Positions 1-9,148 are shown, counted from the stretch's first letter. The stretch: DNA of 64,000 nt from Pacificispira sp965223125 (GCA_965223125.1 OZ244984.1:1798001-1862000), one strand, 5' to 3'. A program made the numbers and translations. Notes: generated from the letters alone by a model not told the origin.

Positions 1-1461
1 GACTTTCTGGCGACCATGAGCCATGAAATCCGGACCCCTCTCACGGCGATAATGGGGATGCACGATCTCTGCCGTCACGAGGAAAATGTGGAGATCATCC
101 AAAAAAATCTGCGCGTCGCAAACGGTGCTAGCAAAGTACTTCTCGAGATCATCAATGACATTCTTGACTCCGAACGACTGGAATCTGGTCGTCTCACACT
201 TGAGGCGATCCCATTTGAGCTTGGCACCTTGATCGAGCAAGCGACTGCCACCGTCCAAGCTCAGGCCGCCGAAAAAGGCCTGAAGATAGAGGTCGAGCTT
301 CCCGAGGACCCATCGCTTCACTTTGTTGGCGACCCAATGCGATTATGTCAGGTCCTGATCAATCTTCTTGGAAATGCAGTTAAATTCACGACTGAAGGAG
401 AGATTAGATTCACGACACATGTTAGTTTGTCGCACAAAGGCATGCGCACCTTGAGCTTCAATGTTACCGATACCGGCCCTGGAATAGCTGCTGATAAGAT
501 CAATCTGTTGTTCCAGCCGTTCGAACAGCTCACGTCGTCGCGGGCTCGACGTTCGGGTGGCTCCGGTCTCGGCCTTTCCATCTCCAAGCGCCTGATCGAA
601 GCAATGAACGGGCACATTGGCGTAGAGTCGATAGAGGGCAAGGGCAGCAGGTTCTGGTTTGATGTCGAGTTGGCTGAGCATACCGTGGTCTCTACGGCAG
701 GTTTGCCGAGCAAGCCGGAGGATCCGGCAGGTAAGCCGGCAGATATCCTCCTTGTCGATGACAATGAGATAAATCGCGACCTGATCAGTAGGATGCTCAA
801 TGCGTCCCGACATTCTGTTGTGGCCGTCGACAGCGGGCAGGCGGCCATCGAGCAGATCAGCAAGCAACGGTTCGATGTGATACTCCTCGACATCCAGATG
901 CCGGTAATGGACGGGGTAGAGACCATTCGCGAGCTGCATAGACGTGATCTTGTGCAACACACCAGCGTGATCGCCCTCACAGCCAATGCGATGCCCGAGC
1001 AGGTTGAAGAGTATGTTCGGGAAGGGTTCAACGATTGTGTTGCGAAGCCGATCGTATGGCTGGATCTCTTCAAAAAGATTGAGAAGGCGCGCGCGCAGTT
1101 CGAGACACAACGAACTGAGAGCAGATCAATGATCATCGACTGGCCCTCGTTGGTCCCCATTGCCGAGGCTCTGGGCGAGGACGCCCTGTTAAAAATGCAG
1201 CGTGACACGATCAAATACGCGCTCACCGAGGCTGAAAAGATAAATGAACAACTTTCTGACACGGACTTATCCGCGATTGCGCATGCATTGCGAGGCTTGC
1301 TTGGAAACTGTGGATTTGTAGCTGCAGCCGCTGTTCTCGTGAGACATGGAGCTGATACAGGCCGGTCGGAGCGAGGGCCTCTGAAAGCTGAACTTACAGA
1401 TGAGCTGTATGCGGCAGAAGCTGAAATCGACTTCCATTTTCGGGCAAATCCGACATCCTAA
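1..1461 (+). CDS. Hybrid sensor histidine kinase, 5'-truncated by the window edge
   Basis: The reading frame is open from base 1, so the sensor part lies outside the window. Counting from the Met at base 16, the phospho-acceptor H-box SHEIRTP comes first, then an HATPase domain with N-box (LINLLGNAVKF, about 115-125), G1 box DTGPGI (152-157) and G2 box GGSGLGLSIS (181-190). A receiver domain follows (about 243-360) with acidic pair DD (248-249), phospho-Asp in LLDIQMP (D292) and conserved Lys in AKP. A C-terminal HPt-like segment has His423 in AHALRGLLGNCG. This is the layout of an autonomous His-Asp-His phosphorelay. It is cytoplasmic in the visible part. Base composition is less GC-rich than the backbone, which fits the accessory character of the left edge. 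The stimulus cannot be inferred. Confidence 0.9.
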   Translation, partial: DFLATMSHEIRTPLTAIMGMHDLCRHEENVEIIQKNLRVANGASKVLLEIINDILDSERLESGRLTLEAIPFELGTLIEQATATVQAQAAEKGLKIEVELPEDPSLHFVGDPMRLCQVLINLLGNAVKFTTEGEIRFTTHVSLSHKGMRTLSFNVTDTGPGIAADKINLLFQPFEQLTSSRARRSGGSGLGLSISKRLIEAMNGHIGVESIEGKGSRFWFDVELAEHTVVSTAGLPSKPEDPAGKPADILLVDDNEINRDLISRMLNASRHSVVAVDSGQAAIEQISKQRFDVILLDIQMPVMDGVETIRELHRRDLVQHTSVIALTANAMPEQVEEYVREGFNDCVAKPIVWLDLFKKIEKARAQFETQRTESRSMIIDWPSLVPIAEALGEDALLKMQRDTIKYALTEAEKINEQLSDTDLSAIAHALRGLLGNCGFVAAAAVLVRHGADTGRSERGPLKAELTDELYAAEAEIDFHFRANPTS

Positions 1462-1629
1462 CGACAGGTTCTCGCCAAGATCACAAAGGGTCTCCCTGAC
1501 CTCACCTCGACACGATAGACCCCAAGATTGGTTTCATTCGGATCGATTAACCCGCTCTCCTGCGTATGCGATGCCACGGCCGCTGCATGTCGGTTAGATG
1601 GGTGCCAGGGAGCTTTCCCATATCTCTTA

Positions 1630-1719
1630 ATGGGTATGGTGCAGGCCCGCGACGTCTGAGCGTTCAATCTCGGCCACCTTCATCTTGCCAAGGCGCAGCT
1701 TAATGAAGAGATCAATATT
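1630..1719 (-). pseudogene. Fragment of a tyrosine recombinase (phage-type integrase)
   Basis: About 30 codons on the minus strand read RLGKMKVAEIERSDVAGLHH, the kind of segment that joins the SAM-like DNA-binding domain and the catalytic domain of phage integrases (an LGxxKVxxIxRxDVxxLH pattern). No catalytic R-H-R-Y part follows; the frame stops right after LHHTH. It begins in another frame where the IS3 relic ends, so the junction looks like a recombination scar. The assignment rests on motif memory only. Confidence 0.5.
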
Positions 1720-1924
1720 CCGTCGGTACGCTGGCGCGCTTGCCGGTGTCGCTCTCGGTCTTCTCCACCCACTCATGCAGGGTCTGCGGTATACAGCCGA
1801 TCTTCTCCGATATCGAAACAATGGATGCCCAGCGAGATGCGTGCTTGTCCTCGTGATCCAGCACCGCACGTACCGCTCACGCCCGCACCTCTGGTAAAAA
1901 CTTGCTCGTTGTCTTGCTCTTGAT
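1712..1924 (-). pseudogene. Decayed IS3-family transposase orfA (helix-turn-helix subunit)
   Basis: Read on the minus strand, the frame gives KSKTTSKFLPEVRA, a stop, then AVRAVLDHEDKHASRWASI and later EKIGCIPQTLHEWVEK. This matches the N-terminal half of IS3-group OrfA proteins, which typically have a PEVRERAVRLVLDHE start and a CTxxTLxxWV recognition helix. The usual ATG is ATC here, an Arg codon has become TGA (1877-1879), and the frame ends after SVPTEY where the leucine-zipper part should begin. No orfB remains. It is a dead, 3'-truncated copy. Confidence 0.75.
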
Positions 1925-1979
1925 GGCTCCTTCTTCTCAGAAGTAGGAGCCACCGGCACTCCCGGGTCGGTTCAATACG

Positions 1980-2435
1980 TTAGGGTGAAGCATTTCGATC
2001 CTCATCTAAAAAGGCGCGCAGTGCTTCAAGATCAGGCAGTAATCTTGCCACACGCTCAGGCGGAATAGCAGAAGCGATACGCGCGATATCCGGTTCAAGA
2101 GATTCAATCGCGGACTGACGAAATGCGCGCCCTGCTTCTGTGATGTATACTAGCTTGGATCGTCGGTCTTTCGGGTTTGCACGAAATTCGATTAACACAG
2201 CACGCTCAAGGACCGAAAGAGTATGCGTCATAGAAGTCTTAGGAACCTGAAATGCGCGCGCCAGCGCAATGGGGGTCTGTCCATCCTTTACGCGAATGAG
2301 ATGGTTCAGAACACCGAATTGCGGGAGAACGAAACCCGGTGGCAGACGGGTCTCGAAGATCGTGCGGGACAATTGCTCTATTATGGCGATTTCGTTGAAA
2401 AGCCGGAAATAGGTACCAAGCATGCTATCAACCAT
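1980..2435 (-). CDS. MarR-family transcriptional regulator
   Basis: A 151-residue winged-helix regulator. The visible pattern is the MarR one: a helical N-terminus, the recognition region QTPIALARAFQVPKTSMTHTLSVLERAVLIEF and the wing with ANPKDRRSKLVYITEAG (the DxRxxxxxLT/IT motif). The ATG at 2435 is preferred over one about 100 bases upstream because it overlaps the stop of the nitroreductase gene by 8 bases, a translational-coupling arrangement, and gives normal family length. It probably represses its own operon through the palindromes at 3591-3626, likely with release by an aromatic or oxidising ligand. The ligand is unknown. Confidence 0.88.
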   Translation of the reverse strand: MVDSMLGTYFRLFNEIAIIEQLSRTIFETRLPPGFVLPQFGVLNHLIRVKDGQTPIALARAFQVPKTSMTHTLSVLERAVLIEFRANPKDRRSKLVYITEAGRAFRQSAIESLEPDIARIASAIPPERVARLLPDLEALRAFLDEDRNASP

Positions 2436-3576
2436 TCTGGATTCTTGTCTCCAGCGGCCAGCGCGGACTGGGCCTAACATCGGGACCATAGCCGATTCTC
2501 GAAAGCATTTGAACGGTCCCGCCATCAGCGGCAAGACGTTTATGCACGGCGGTGTATAGCGCGGCCATCTCCGGAAACTCCTGCAAGGCCTGACTCAGGG
2601 GCTGAAAGCCCAACCCCTCGGCGGTCGATGCAAGGTTAACACGCATCCAATCCGCACCGCTTGCAAGCTGATCGGCACGACTGTTGCCTGTTGTAATCAG
2701 CCAAAGATGCCCCATTGCCGTATCGGTGTTTGCGAAAACCGCATCCATGCAGGCCTGGAATGCCATGGAAGAAGGATCTGCCGCTGAACTTCGAGTGAAC
2801 ATGCCTGTCATACGGAGTGTCTCGAACATCGGCCCCGCGAAGTCTATACCATCTGGGTTTTTGTCAACTTCCTGCCGTCCGATACGAAACAGGTCGACGC
2901 TCTCCTGAAACGTTCGGGGGGTTTCAATCTCGATGAGCAGTGCGTTGCGGGTCAACGCCCGCCACTCGGCGATTTCGGAAGGCTCAACAGTACCACCAAA
3001 CTGACATCCATTGGCGACAGCTTTGCCGATGCGGGCGATGGCGCCAGCATCTATGGTTCGGGACGTGTCGAACGGTTCCTTGTTCGACCGCCGATCCAAG
3101 GCACTTTTGAACAGTGGATCGCGGGGGACATGTGCATCGGCTGTGAAGACTGCGCGGGCTACGGGGCGCGAGTCCAGAGCCTCCGAATTACTTCCTTCCG
3201 GGAACATCGTCATTTGCACTCTCTGACCATCTTCGGCGGCCGCCATTCGCATCAGTTCGAGAAAGCAGCCGAGACCAATTGTAATCTGGCGATTGAAGGG
3301 GTCCGTGTGGGGCAGCATCCGGGTCGGTTCCGCATAGAGTGTAACAATATTCGGCTCGGCAAGATCGGCGATCCAGGGTTGTCTATTATGGGGGTTTGGG
3401 GCGAGTAAAGCCCAGGAAAGGGCGCGCATGCGTGGGTCTTCATAATCGCCCGCCGTCTGCCATGGAGTGCTTGCGGTTCGGGGTAGACGTGTTGCCGTGT
3501 ATGCAAAGGTAGCACCTGCGGCGAGAACCGCACCCCCACCAACAAGGAAGATCATTTTGCGGCGTGAAACTGACAT
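2428..3576 (-). CDS. Tat-exported nitroreductase-like flavoprotein (Acg-type)
   Basis: About 382 residues. The N-terminus carries a twin-arginine-like signal (SRRKMIFLVGGGAVLAAG), so the product is probably exported or membrane-anchored in the periplasm. The mature part begins with a nitroreductase-like segment (LAPNPHNRQPW) and contains RRSNKEPFD, both typical of Acg/nitroreductase-superfamily proteins that bind FMN. ATG 3576 is chosen because AAGGAG lies six bases upstream; an ATG two codons earlier abuts the ribosome site. It is the first gene of a two-gene operon with the MarR regulator. The substrate is unknown; a quinone or nitro/aromatic compound is inference. Confidence 0.75.
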   Translation of the reverse strand: MSVSRRKMIFLVGGGAVLAAGATFAYTATRLPRTASTPWQTAGDYEDPRMRALSWALLAPNPHNRQPWIADLAEPNIVTLYAEPTRMLPHTDPFNRQITIGLGCFLELMRMAAAEDGQRVQMTMFPEGSNSEALDSRPVARAVFTADAHVPRDPLFKSALDRRSNKEPFDTSRTIDAGAIARIGKAVANGCQFGGTVEPSEIAEWRALTRNALLIEIETPRTFQESVDLFRIGRQEVDKNPDGIDFAGPMFETLRMTGMFTRSSAADPSSMAFQACMDAVFANTDTAMGHLWLITTGNSRADQLASGADWMRVNLASTAEGLGFQPLSQALQEFPEMAALYTAVHKRLAADGGTVQMLSRIGYGPDVRPSPRWPLETRIQNG

Positions 3577-3590
3577 ATCCATCTCCTTAA

Positions 3591-3626
3591 AGTTCGATAT
3601 CGTACTAAATAGTGCGAAATCGCACT
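3591..3626. promoter_or_regulatory. Two 16-bp palindromic operators upstream of the nitroreductase-MarR operon
   Basis: Two related inverted repeats sit 14-50 bases upstream of the nitroreductase start. AGTGCGAAATCGCACT (3611-3626) has perfect 7-bp arms around AA. AGTTCGATATCGTACT (3591-3606) is an imperfect copy with the same AGTnCGA/TCGnACT frame. Their starts are 20 bp apart, about two helical turns, so two dimers could bind the same DNA face. MarR proteins typically bind such 16-18 bp palindromes. Confidence 0.75.
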
Positions 3627-3835
3627 TTATTCAAGCTTACTTTACACTCCCGCACCGAGCGTCAAAGAAATTGGAATGTCGTTACGTTGTATGCTCAAGG
3701 GCCAGTTTGACATTCCTCCCCAAATCCACCGACAGCCCTTTCGCGCCCTGTAAAATCGGATAAGATGGCGGCAAACGACCTTGGAATGCGGCGCAAATGG
3801 CGCTGCTTCATCTGCAATCAGGGAGACTGTCAGGC

Positions 3836-6109
3836 ATGGCGAAGAATTTCGACCAGGAGGCGCTGGATTATCACCGCATGGCCCCGGCGGGGAAGCTGAG
3901 CGTGGTGGCGACCAAGCCTCTGGCGAACCAGCGGGATCTGAGCCTGGCCTATTCGCCAGGCGTGGCAGCGGCCTGTCGGGAGATCGAGCGCGACCCGGCG
4001 GAGGCGGCAAACCTGACCGCACGGGGCAATCTGGTCGGTGTTGTCACCAACGGGACGGCGGTACTGGGTCTGGGGGCCATCGGCGCGCTGGCCTCCAAGC
4101 CGGTGATGGAGGGCAAGGCGGTCCTGTTCAAGAAATTCGCCGGAATCGATGTGTTCGATATCGAGGTTGATGAGACTGATGTGGACAAGTTCTGCGCCGT
4201 CGTGCGGGCGCTGGAACCGACCTTCGGGGGGATCAACCTGGAGGATATCAAGGCACCGGAATGCTTCGAGATCGAAAAGCGCCTGCGCGCCACGATGAAC
4301 ATTCCGGTCTTTCACGATGATCAGCACGGGACCGCGATCATTGTCGCGGCGGCGGTCTATAACGCCCTGGAACTGGTGGATCGGAATTTCGAGGATATCA
4401 AGATCGTCACTTCCGGCGCGGGGGCGGCGGCACTGGCCTGTCTGGCGATGCTGGAGACGATGGGGGCGAAACGCGAGAACATCTGGGTCACCGATATCGA
4501 CGGTCTGGTCTATGAGGGGCGCGAACAGATGGACCCCTACAAGGGGATCTATGCCAAGCAGACCAATATGCGGGTGCTGGACGACGTGATCGATGGGGCG
4601 GATGTCTTTTTGGGCCTGTCGGCCCCCAATGTGCTGAAACCCGAGATGGTGAAGCGCATGGGCAAGGCCCCGGTGATCCTGGCGCTGGCCAATCCCAATC
4701 CGGAAATCCTGCCGGAGGACGCGATTGCAGCGCGTCCCGATGCCATCGTCGCCACCGGGCGCTCGGACTATCCCAATCAGGTCAACAACGTGCTCTGCTT
4801 TCCCTTCATTTTTCGCGGTGCGCTGGATGTCGGTGCGACGACGATCAACGAGGAGATGAAGGTTGCGGCGGTCAAGGCGATTGCGGCCCTTGCCCGGCGC
4901 GAGGTTTCCGAGGTTGTGGCCAAGGCCTATGGCAGTGAGGGTGGGTTCGGACGCGACCATCTGATCCCAAAGCCCTTCGATCCGCGTCTGATCCTGGAAA
5001 TTGCCCCGGCGGTCGCCCGTGCAGCCATGGAAAGCGGCGTCGCCACCCGACCGATTCAGGATTTTGTCGCCTATAATGCGCGCCTGCAATCCTTCGTCTA
5101 TCGATCCGGCACCGTGATGAAGCCGATCTTCGACCGGGCCATCGCCGACCCGCGCAAGGTCGTCTATGCCGAGGGTGAGGAAGAGCGGGTGCTGCGCGCG
5201 GTGCAGATCCTGGTCGATGACGGGATCGCGCAGCCGATCCTGATCGGACGGCGCAAGGTGGTGGAACAGCGCATAGAGCGGCTGGGCCTGCGGCTGAAAA
5301 TCGACCGGGATTTCGAGTTGTGCGACCCGGAGGATGACCCTCGCTACAAGGAGTACTGGACTGCCTATCTGGAACTGACCGGTCGTCAGGGCGTGTCGCC
5401 GGAACTGGCGCGGGAGGTGGTGCGGACCAGAACGACGGTGATCGGTTCGCTGATGGTTCGGCTGGGTCAGGCGGATGCGCTGATCTGCGGCACCAACGGG
5501 CGGTTCCGGGATCATCTGAAGCATGTTCGTCGGGTGATCGGTGTGCGAGCCGGGAAACGGGATTTCTCCACCATCAACATGCTGATTCTGAACAAGGGGA
5601 TTTATTTCTTCGCGGATACCCATGTCAGTTATGATCCGTGTGTCGAGGAAGTCGTCGAGATGGTGATTCTGGCGGCGGAGGAAGTGCGCCGCTTTGGGAT
5701 CGAACCAAAGATCGCCCTGCTTTCCCACGCCAATTTCGGCAGTTCGGATTCACCGTCCTCAATAAAGATGCGTCAGGCAGTTACCATTTTGCAGCGCAAC
5801 ACCGATCTTGAGGTGGAAGGCGAAATGCATGCGGATACGGCGCTGGATGAAGTGCTGCGCGAGACACTGTTGCCTGACAACAAGCTGAAAGGGGCGGCGA
5901 ACCTGTTGATCATGCCGACCCTGGATGCGGCGAATATCGCGTATAATGCGGTGAAGATGCTGGGCGATGGATTGTCCGTCGGGCCGATCATGGTCGGCGC
6001 GGCGCGGCCTGTCCATATCCTCACCACCTCGGTGACCGCGCGCGGCATCGTGAACATGACGGCCGTTGCGGTTGTTGATGCACAGATGGAATCCCGCAAA
6101 CCGGCGTGA
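3836..6109 (+). CDS. maeB: NADP-dependent malic enzyme with C-terminal phosphotransacetylase-like domain
   Basis: About 757 residues, the normal MaeB length. The N-terminal ~430 residues are malic enzyme: SLAYSPGVAAACREI, the metal/substrate segment VFHDDQHGTAI and the nucleotide-binding GAGAAALACLAML. The C-terminal ~320 residues resemble phosphate acetyltransferase (ending in the LLIMPTLDAANIAYN segment), which in MaeB proteins has a regulatory role rather than transacetylase activity. It decarboxylates malate to pyruvate and makes NADPH in the cytoplasm. Start ATG 3836 follows GGGAGA; an upstream in-frame ATG would add 13 residues with no family match. mgtE follows after 43 bases. Confidence 0.95.
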   Translation: MAKNFDQEALDYHRMAPAGKLSVVATKPLANQRDLSLAYSPGVAAACREIERDPAEAANLTARGNLVGVVTNGTAVLGLGAIGALASKPVMEGKAVLFKKFAGIDVFDIEVDETDVDKFCAVVRALEPTFGGINLEDIKAPECFEIEKRLRATMNIPVFHDDQHGTAIIVAAAVYNALELVDRNFEDIKIVTSGAGAAALACLAMLETMGAKRENIWVTDIDGLVYEGREQMDPYKGIYAKQTNMRVLDDVIDGADVFLGLSAPNVLKPEMVKRMGKAPVILALANPNPEILPEDAIAARPDAIVATGRSDYPNQVNNVLCFPFIFRGALDVGATTINEEMKVAAVKAIAALARREVSEVVAKAYGSEGGFGRDHLIPKPFDPRLILEIAPAVARAAMESGVATRPIQDFVAYNARLQSFVYRSGTVMKPIFDRAIADPRKVVYAEGEEERVLRAVQILVDDGIAQPILIGRRKVVEQRIERLGLRLKIDRDFELCDPEDDPRYKEYWTAYLELTGRQGVSPELAREVVRTRTTVIGSLMVRLGQADALICGTNGRFRDHLKHVRRVIGVRAGKRDFSTINMLILNKGIYFFADTHVSYDPCVEEVVEMVILAAEEVRRFGIEPKIALLSHANFGSSDSPSSIKMRQAVTILQRNTDLEVEGEMHADTALDEVLRETLLPDNKLKGAANLLIMPTLDAANIAYNAVKMLGDGLSVGPIMVGAARPVHILTTSVTARGIVNMTAVAVVDAQMESRKPA

Positions 6110-6152
6110 GGGACGGACGGGCAACACATAGCGATGGGAACCGGAAAACGGC

Positions 6153-7553
6153 ATGTCGGAGGCCTTGGACAAGACGGAAAGCGAAGACAGCGATGCCTTC
6201 GATGAACTCTATGGTCTCTCCCATGAGACCGTAGCGGCGGTCGAGTCTGCGCTTGATGAAGGTGCGCCCGCCGAGACCATCCGCGAAATTGTCGTCCCGC
6301 TGCATGCCGCTGACCTGGCGGACCTGCTGGAGCGGCTGCCGCGGGACGACCGGCTGTCCGTCATTCATGCGCTGGGCGAGGAACTCGACGCCGACGTCTT
6401 CTCCTATATCGACGAGTCGGTGCGCGAGACGATCGTTGACGAATTACCGAATTCCGTCCTCGCCAATATCGTGCGTGACCTGGAATCCGATGACGTCATC
6501 GATTTTCTGGAGGATATGGACGAGGAGGATCAACGGGAAATCCTCGATACCGTCCCCGCTGAAGACCGGGCGCATTACGAAAAGGGATTGAGCTATCCGG
6601 AGTATTCCGCCGGGCGTCTGATGCGGCGGGAGACGGTGACGATCCCGGAATTCTGGACCGTCGGCCAGACCATCGACTTCATGCGTGGCGAGGATGTCGA
6701 TCTTCCCGACGATTTCTATAATCTGATCGTGGTGACCAAGGGGCGTAAGCCGGTGGCGCTGGTTCAGCTTTCCAAGCTGCTGCGCACCAAACGGGTGGTG
6801 CCGATCTCCGCGATCATGGAATCCGATCCCAAGGTGATGCGCGCCGATATGGATCAGGAGGACGTGGCTTTCCTGTTCCGTCAATATGGCCTTGTCGAAG
6901 CGCCGGTGGTCGACGAGACCGGGATACTGGTCGGGGTCGTCACCATCGACGATATCGTCGATGTCATGGACGAGGAGCATGAGGACGATATCCTGAAGCT
7001 GGGTGGGGTCAGCGAGGATGACTTCTATTCCGATTTCATGCAGACGACACGGCTGCGGTTTTCATGGCTGCTGGTCAATCTGGGGACGGCCATCGTCGCA
7101 TCGCTGGTGATCGCGCTGTTTGAGGATGCCCTGGCGAAGATCGTCGCTCTGGCGGTACTGATGCCCATCGTCGCCTCAATGGGTGGCAATGCGGGTACCC
7201 AGACCCTGACCGTTGCGGTGCGCGCCCTGGCAACGAACGAATTGACCGCCAAGAATGCGGTCCGGATCATGGTGAAGGAAGTCCTGGTCGGATGCGCCAA
7301 TGGGTTTCTGTTCGCCATCATCATGGGGATCATCGCCTGGTTGTGGTTCGGTGATCCGGTGCTGGGCGGGGTTATCGCGACGGCGATGGTTCTGAATCTG
7401 ATCATCGCCGGACTGAGCGGGGTGCTGATCCCGCTCGCCTTCGACCGGTTCGGTCAGGATCCCGCCATCGCATCCACGGTTTTCCTGACAACGATCACTG
7501 ATGTCGTCGGATTCTTCGTCTTCCTGGGTCTCGCGACGCTGGTCCTGCTCTGA
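6153..7553 (+). CDS. mgtE: Magnesium transporter/channel MgtE
   Basis: 466 residues. An acidic MgtE N domain rich in Asp/Glu (LHAADLADLLERLP, LNxE-like repeats) is followed by two CBS domains (about 130-260, including GRLMRRE and VVTIDDIVDVMDEEHEDD), a plug helix and five C-terminal membrane segments with the pore motif MPIVASMGGNAGTQTL. Family knowledge: a homodimeric Mg2+ channel in the inner membrane that closes when the cytoplasmic N/CBS domains bind Mg2+. It sits closely downstream of maeB, whose enzyme needs a divalent metal, though a functional link is inference. There is no room for a magnesium riboswitch in the 43-bp gap. Confidence 0.95.
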   Translation: MSEALDKTESEDSDAFDELYGLSHETVAAVESALDEGAPAETIREIVVPLHAADLADLLERLPRDDRLSVIHALGEELDADVFSYIDESVRETIVDELPNSVLANIVRDLESDDVIDFLEDMDEEDQREILDTVPAEDRAHYEKGLSYPEYSAGRLMRRETVTIPEFWTVGQTIDFMRGEDVDLPDDFYNLIVVTKGRKPVALVQLSKLLRTKRVVPISAIMESDPKVMRADMDQEDVAFLFRQYGLVEAPVVDETGILVGVVTIDDIVDVMDEEHEDDILKLGGVSEDDFYSDFMQTTRLRFSWLLVNLGTAIVASLVIALFEDALAKIVALAVLMPIVASMGGNAGTQTLTVAVRALATNELTAKNAVRIMVKEVLVGCANGFLFAIIMGIIAWLWFGDPVLGGVIATAMVLNLIIAGLSGVLIPLAFDRFGQDPAIASTVFLTTITDVVGFFVFLGLATLVLL

Positions 7554-7612
7554 AACTGGTACGGCGCTTGCTTTGAATTTGGATGACACCTTTCGGAATC
7601 GAGGACAGGCTC

Positions 7613-8302
7613 ATGCTGCCGACCAATAATGCCAGTATCTATCGCGTCGCCACAGCCTATGAGGCGGCGAAGGAAGCCCAGACCGTCGCACCGGATGCAG
7701 CCTCGGCAACCCGCGATCTGGGGCGGGCGCGGTTCTATGATGCCCTTGCCGGACGTTATGGTCTGCCAGGCGATGCGCTTTCAGGGCTCGGCGGATCAGC
7801 CTTTCCCGATGATCCTGATACGGAACAACGCTACGACCTGCAATCCATGTCGGTTGACGAAATCCTGGCGCTGGCCGACAGCCTGCGCGGGTCCGGGCGG
7901 CTGGAATCCGGGGATGCCGATCTGATGGGGTATCACCTCGACGCATTACCCTTCGCGCAGGATTCTGTCTTCAGTCGATCCCCCGTCGCTGATTTCGCAC
8001 GCAGCCTGACCGGCACCCGTTCTTCCGCCGCCGACCGCACGCTCGATCTGATCGGCCAGCAGGAAGAGCAGATTCGCTATCTGACGGAAAATGATGCCGA
8101 CCCGCGCGCCATCCGAGGGGCAAAAGCGGTACTGGGCCAACTGCATCAGCTTCGGGCGGAACAAGCGCTCTATGCCCAGATGGATTCGTCGCGCGACAGC
8201 CGGGACAAGAAAGAATCCGGTGGATTCGGACCGTTCGGGGCGCTGACAGACCTCATCAACCTGCCTGCTTCGACCCTTGCCCTGTTCAGCAGTCAGGCAT
8301 GA
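7613..8302 (+). CDS. Uncharacterised protein between mgtE and modA
   Basis: About 229 residues, no family recognised. The protein is soluble, without signal peptide or membrane segments, rich in Ala, Asp and Leu, with a helical middle (DRTLDLIGQQEEQIRYL, GAKAVLGQLHQLRAEQALYAQ) that could form a coiled coil. ATG 7613 is preceded by GAGGA; an in-frame ATG at 7583 is the alternative. It has backbone-like codon use and is followed by modA after 31 bases, so it may be transcribed with the molybdate transporter. No function can be assigned. Confidence 0.7.
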   Translation: MLPTNNASIYRVATAYEAAKEAQTVAPDAASATRDLGRARFYDALAGRYGLPGDALSGLGGSAFPDDPDTEQRYDLQSMSVDEILALADSLRGSGRLESGDADLMGYHLDALPFAQDSVFSRSPVADFARSLTGTRSSAADRTLDLIGQQEEQIRYLTENDADPRAIRGAKAVLGQLHQLRAEQALYAQMDSSRDSRDKKESGGFGPFGALTDLINLPASTLALFSSQA

Positions 8303-8333
8303 CAGCAGTATAGCAGTTCCCTATGATCGCTGC

Positions 8334-9140
8334 ATGAAAGCAGGCAACAAGACTCTTGGCGTAGTACTTATCCTCACCTTGCTGGCGATCATGACGGGTG
8401 TGGCCCTGACTCCGACTCCAGTTCTGGCCCGGGAGCGCCCCGTGATCGCCGTCGCGGCGACACTGCAATACGCGGCGGAGGAGATCGCCACAGCCTTCAC
8501 CCAGGATACGGGGGAGGCTGTGACGCTGGTCTTCGGGGCATCGGGCAATCTGTCCCGCCAGATCCGGCAGGCGGCCCCGTTCCAGATGCTGCTGGCGGCG
8601 GATGAGGATTATGTGCTGGGGCTGGCGCGGGATGGCCTGACCCGAGATGAGGGCATGGTCTATGCTACCGGTCGCCTCGTCCTGGTCATCCCGAACGGAA
8701 CACCGATACAGACGGATGCGCAGATGAACGATCTAGCCGCCGCGCTGTTGGACGGTCGTTTGCAGCGCTTCGCCATCGCCAATCCGAACCATGCACCCTA
8801 TGGCCAGCGGGCCATGGAAGCATTGCGTCATCGGGGTCTCTGGGATGCGATCCAGCCGTTCCTGGTGTTGGGGGAGAATATCAGTCAGGCGGCCCAGTTC
8901 GCCGTTTCCGGCAATGCGCAGGCCGGGATTATCGCCTATTCCCTCGCCCTGTCATCGTCCCTTCAGACGCGCAGCCAATTCGTGTTGATACCGGAATCCT
9001 GGCACGCGCCGCTGCGCCAGCGTATGGTTCTGCTGACCAGTGCCGGGCCGGTGGCAGCAAAATTCTATGACTATCTTCAGCAACCAACTGCCCGTGCGAT
9101 TCTGAAGCAGTATGGATACGATCTGCCGGGAGAGGGGTGA
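8334..9140 (+). CDS. modA: Molybdate ABC transporter, periplasmic substrate-binding protein
   Basis: 268 residues. A signal peptide is visible (KTLGVVLILTLLAIMTGVALTP, cleavage near VLARE), followed by the ModA beginning IAVAATLQYAAEEIATAF and the oxyanion-binding GASGNLSRQI. The later segments ATGRLVLVIPNG and FAIANPNHAPYGQRAMEAL are typical. It binds molybdate (or tungstate) in the periplasm and hands it to ModBC. The start at 8334 gives a clean signal peptide; an upstream in-frame ATG would not. The stop overlaps the possible GTG start of modB. Confidence 0.95.
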   Translation: MKAGNKTLGVVLILTLLAIMTGVALTPTPVLARERPVIAVAATLQYAAEEIATAFTQDTGEAVTLVFGASGNLSRQIRQAAPFQMLLAADEDYVLGLARDGLTRDEGMVYATGRLVLVIPNGTPIQTDAQMNDLAAALLDGRLQRFAIANPNHAPYGQRAMEALRHRGLWDAIQPFLVLGENISQAAQFAVSGNAQAGIIAYSLALSSSLQTRSQFVLIPESWHAPLRQRMVLLTSAGPVAAKFYDYLQQPTARAILKQYGYDLPGEG

Positions 9141-9148
9141 GAGCGGAC

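Larger units (their letters stand above)
1462..1979. other. Region without an intact gene; mobile-element graveyard
   Basis: About 520 bases between the kinase and the MarR gene contain no intact coding region. On the minus strand I can read two unrelated mobile-element fragments, an IS3-type orfA relic and a tyrosine-integrase scrap (listed separately). The 170 bases next to the kinase stop show nothing I can name. Confidence 0.6.

Noticed and set aside
3830..5728. Long open frame (632 codons) on the minus strand opposite maeB
   Set aside because: maeB is unmistakable on the plus strand; the opposite frame is His/Asp/Arg-rich low-complexity sequence caused by GC-rich codon bias.
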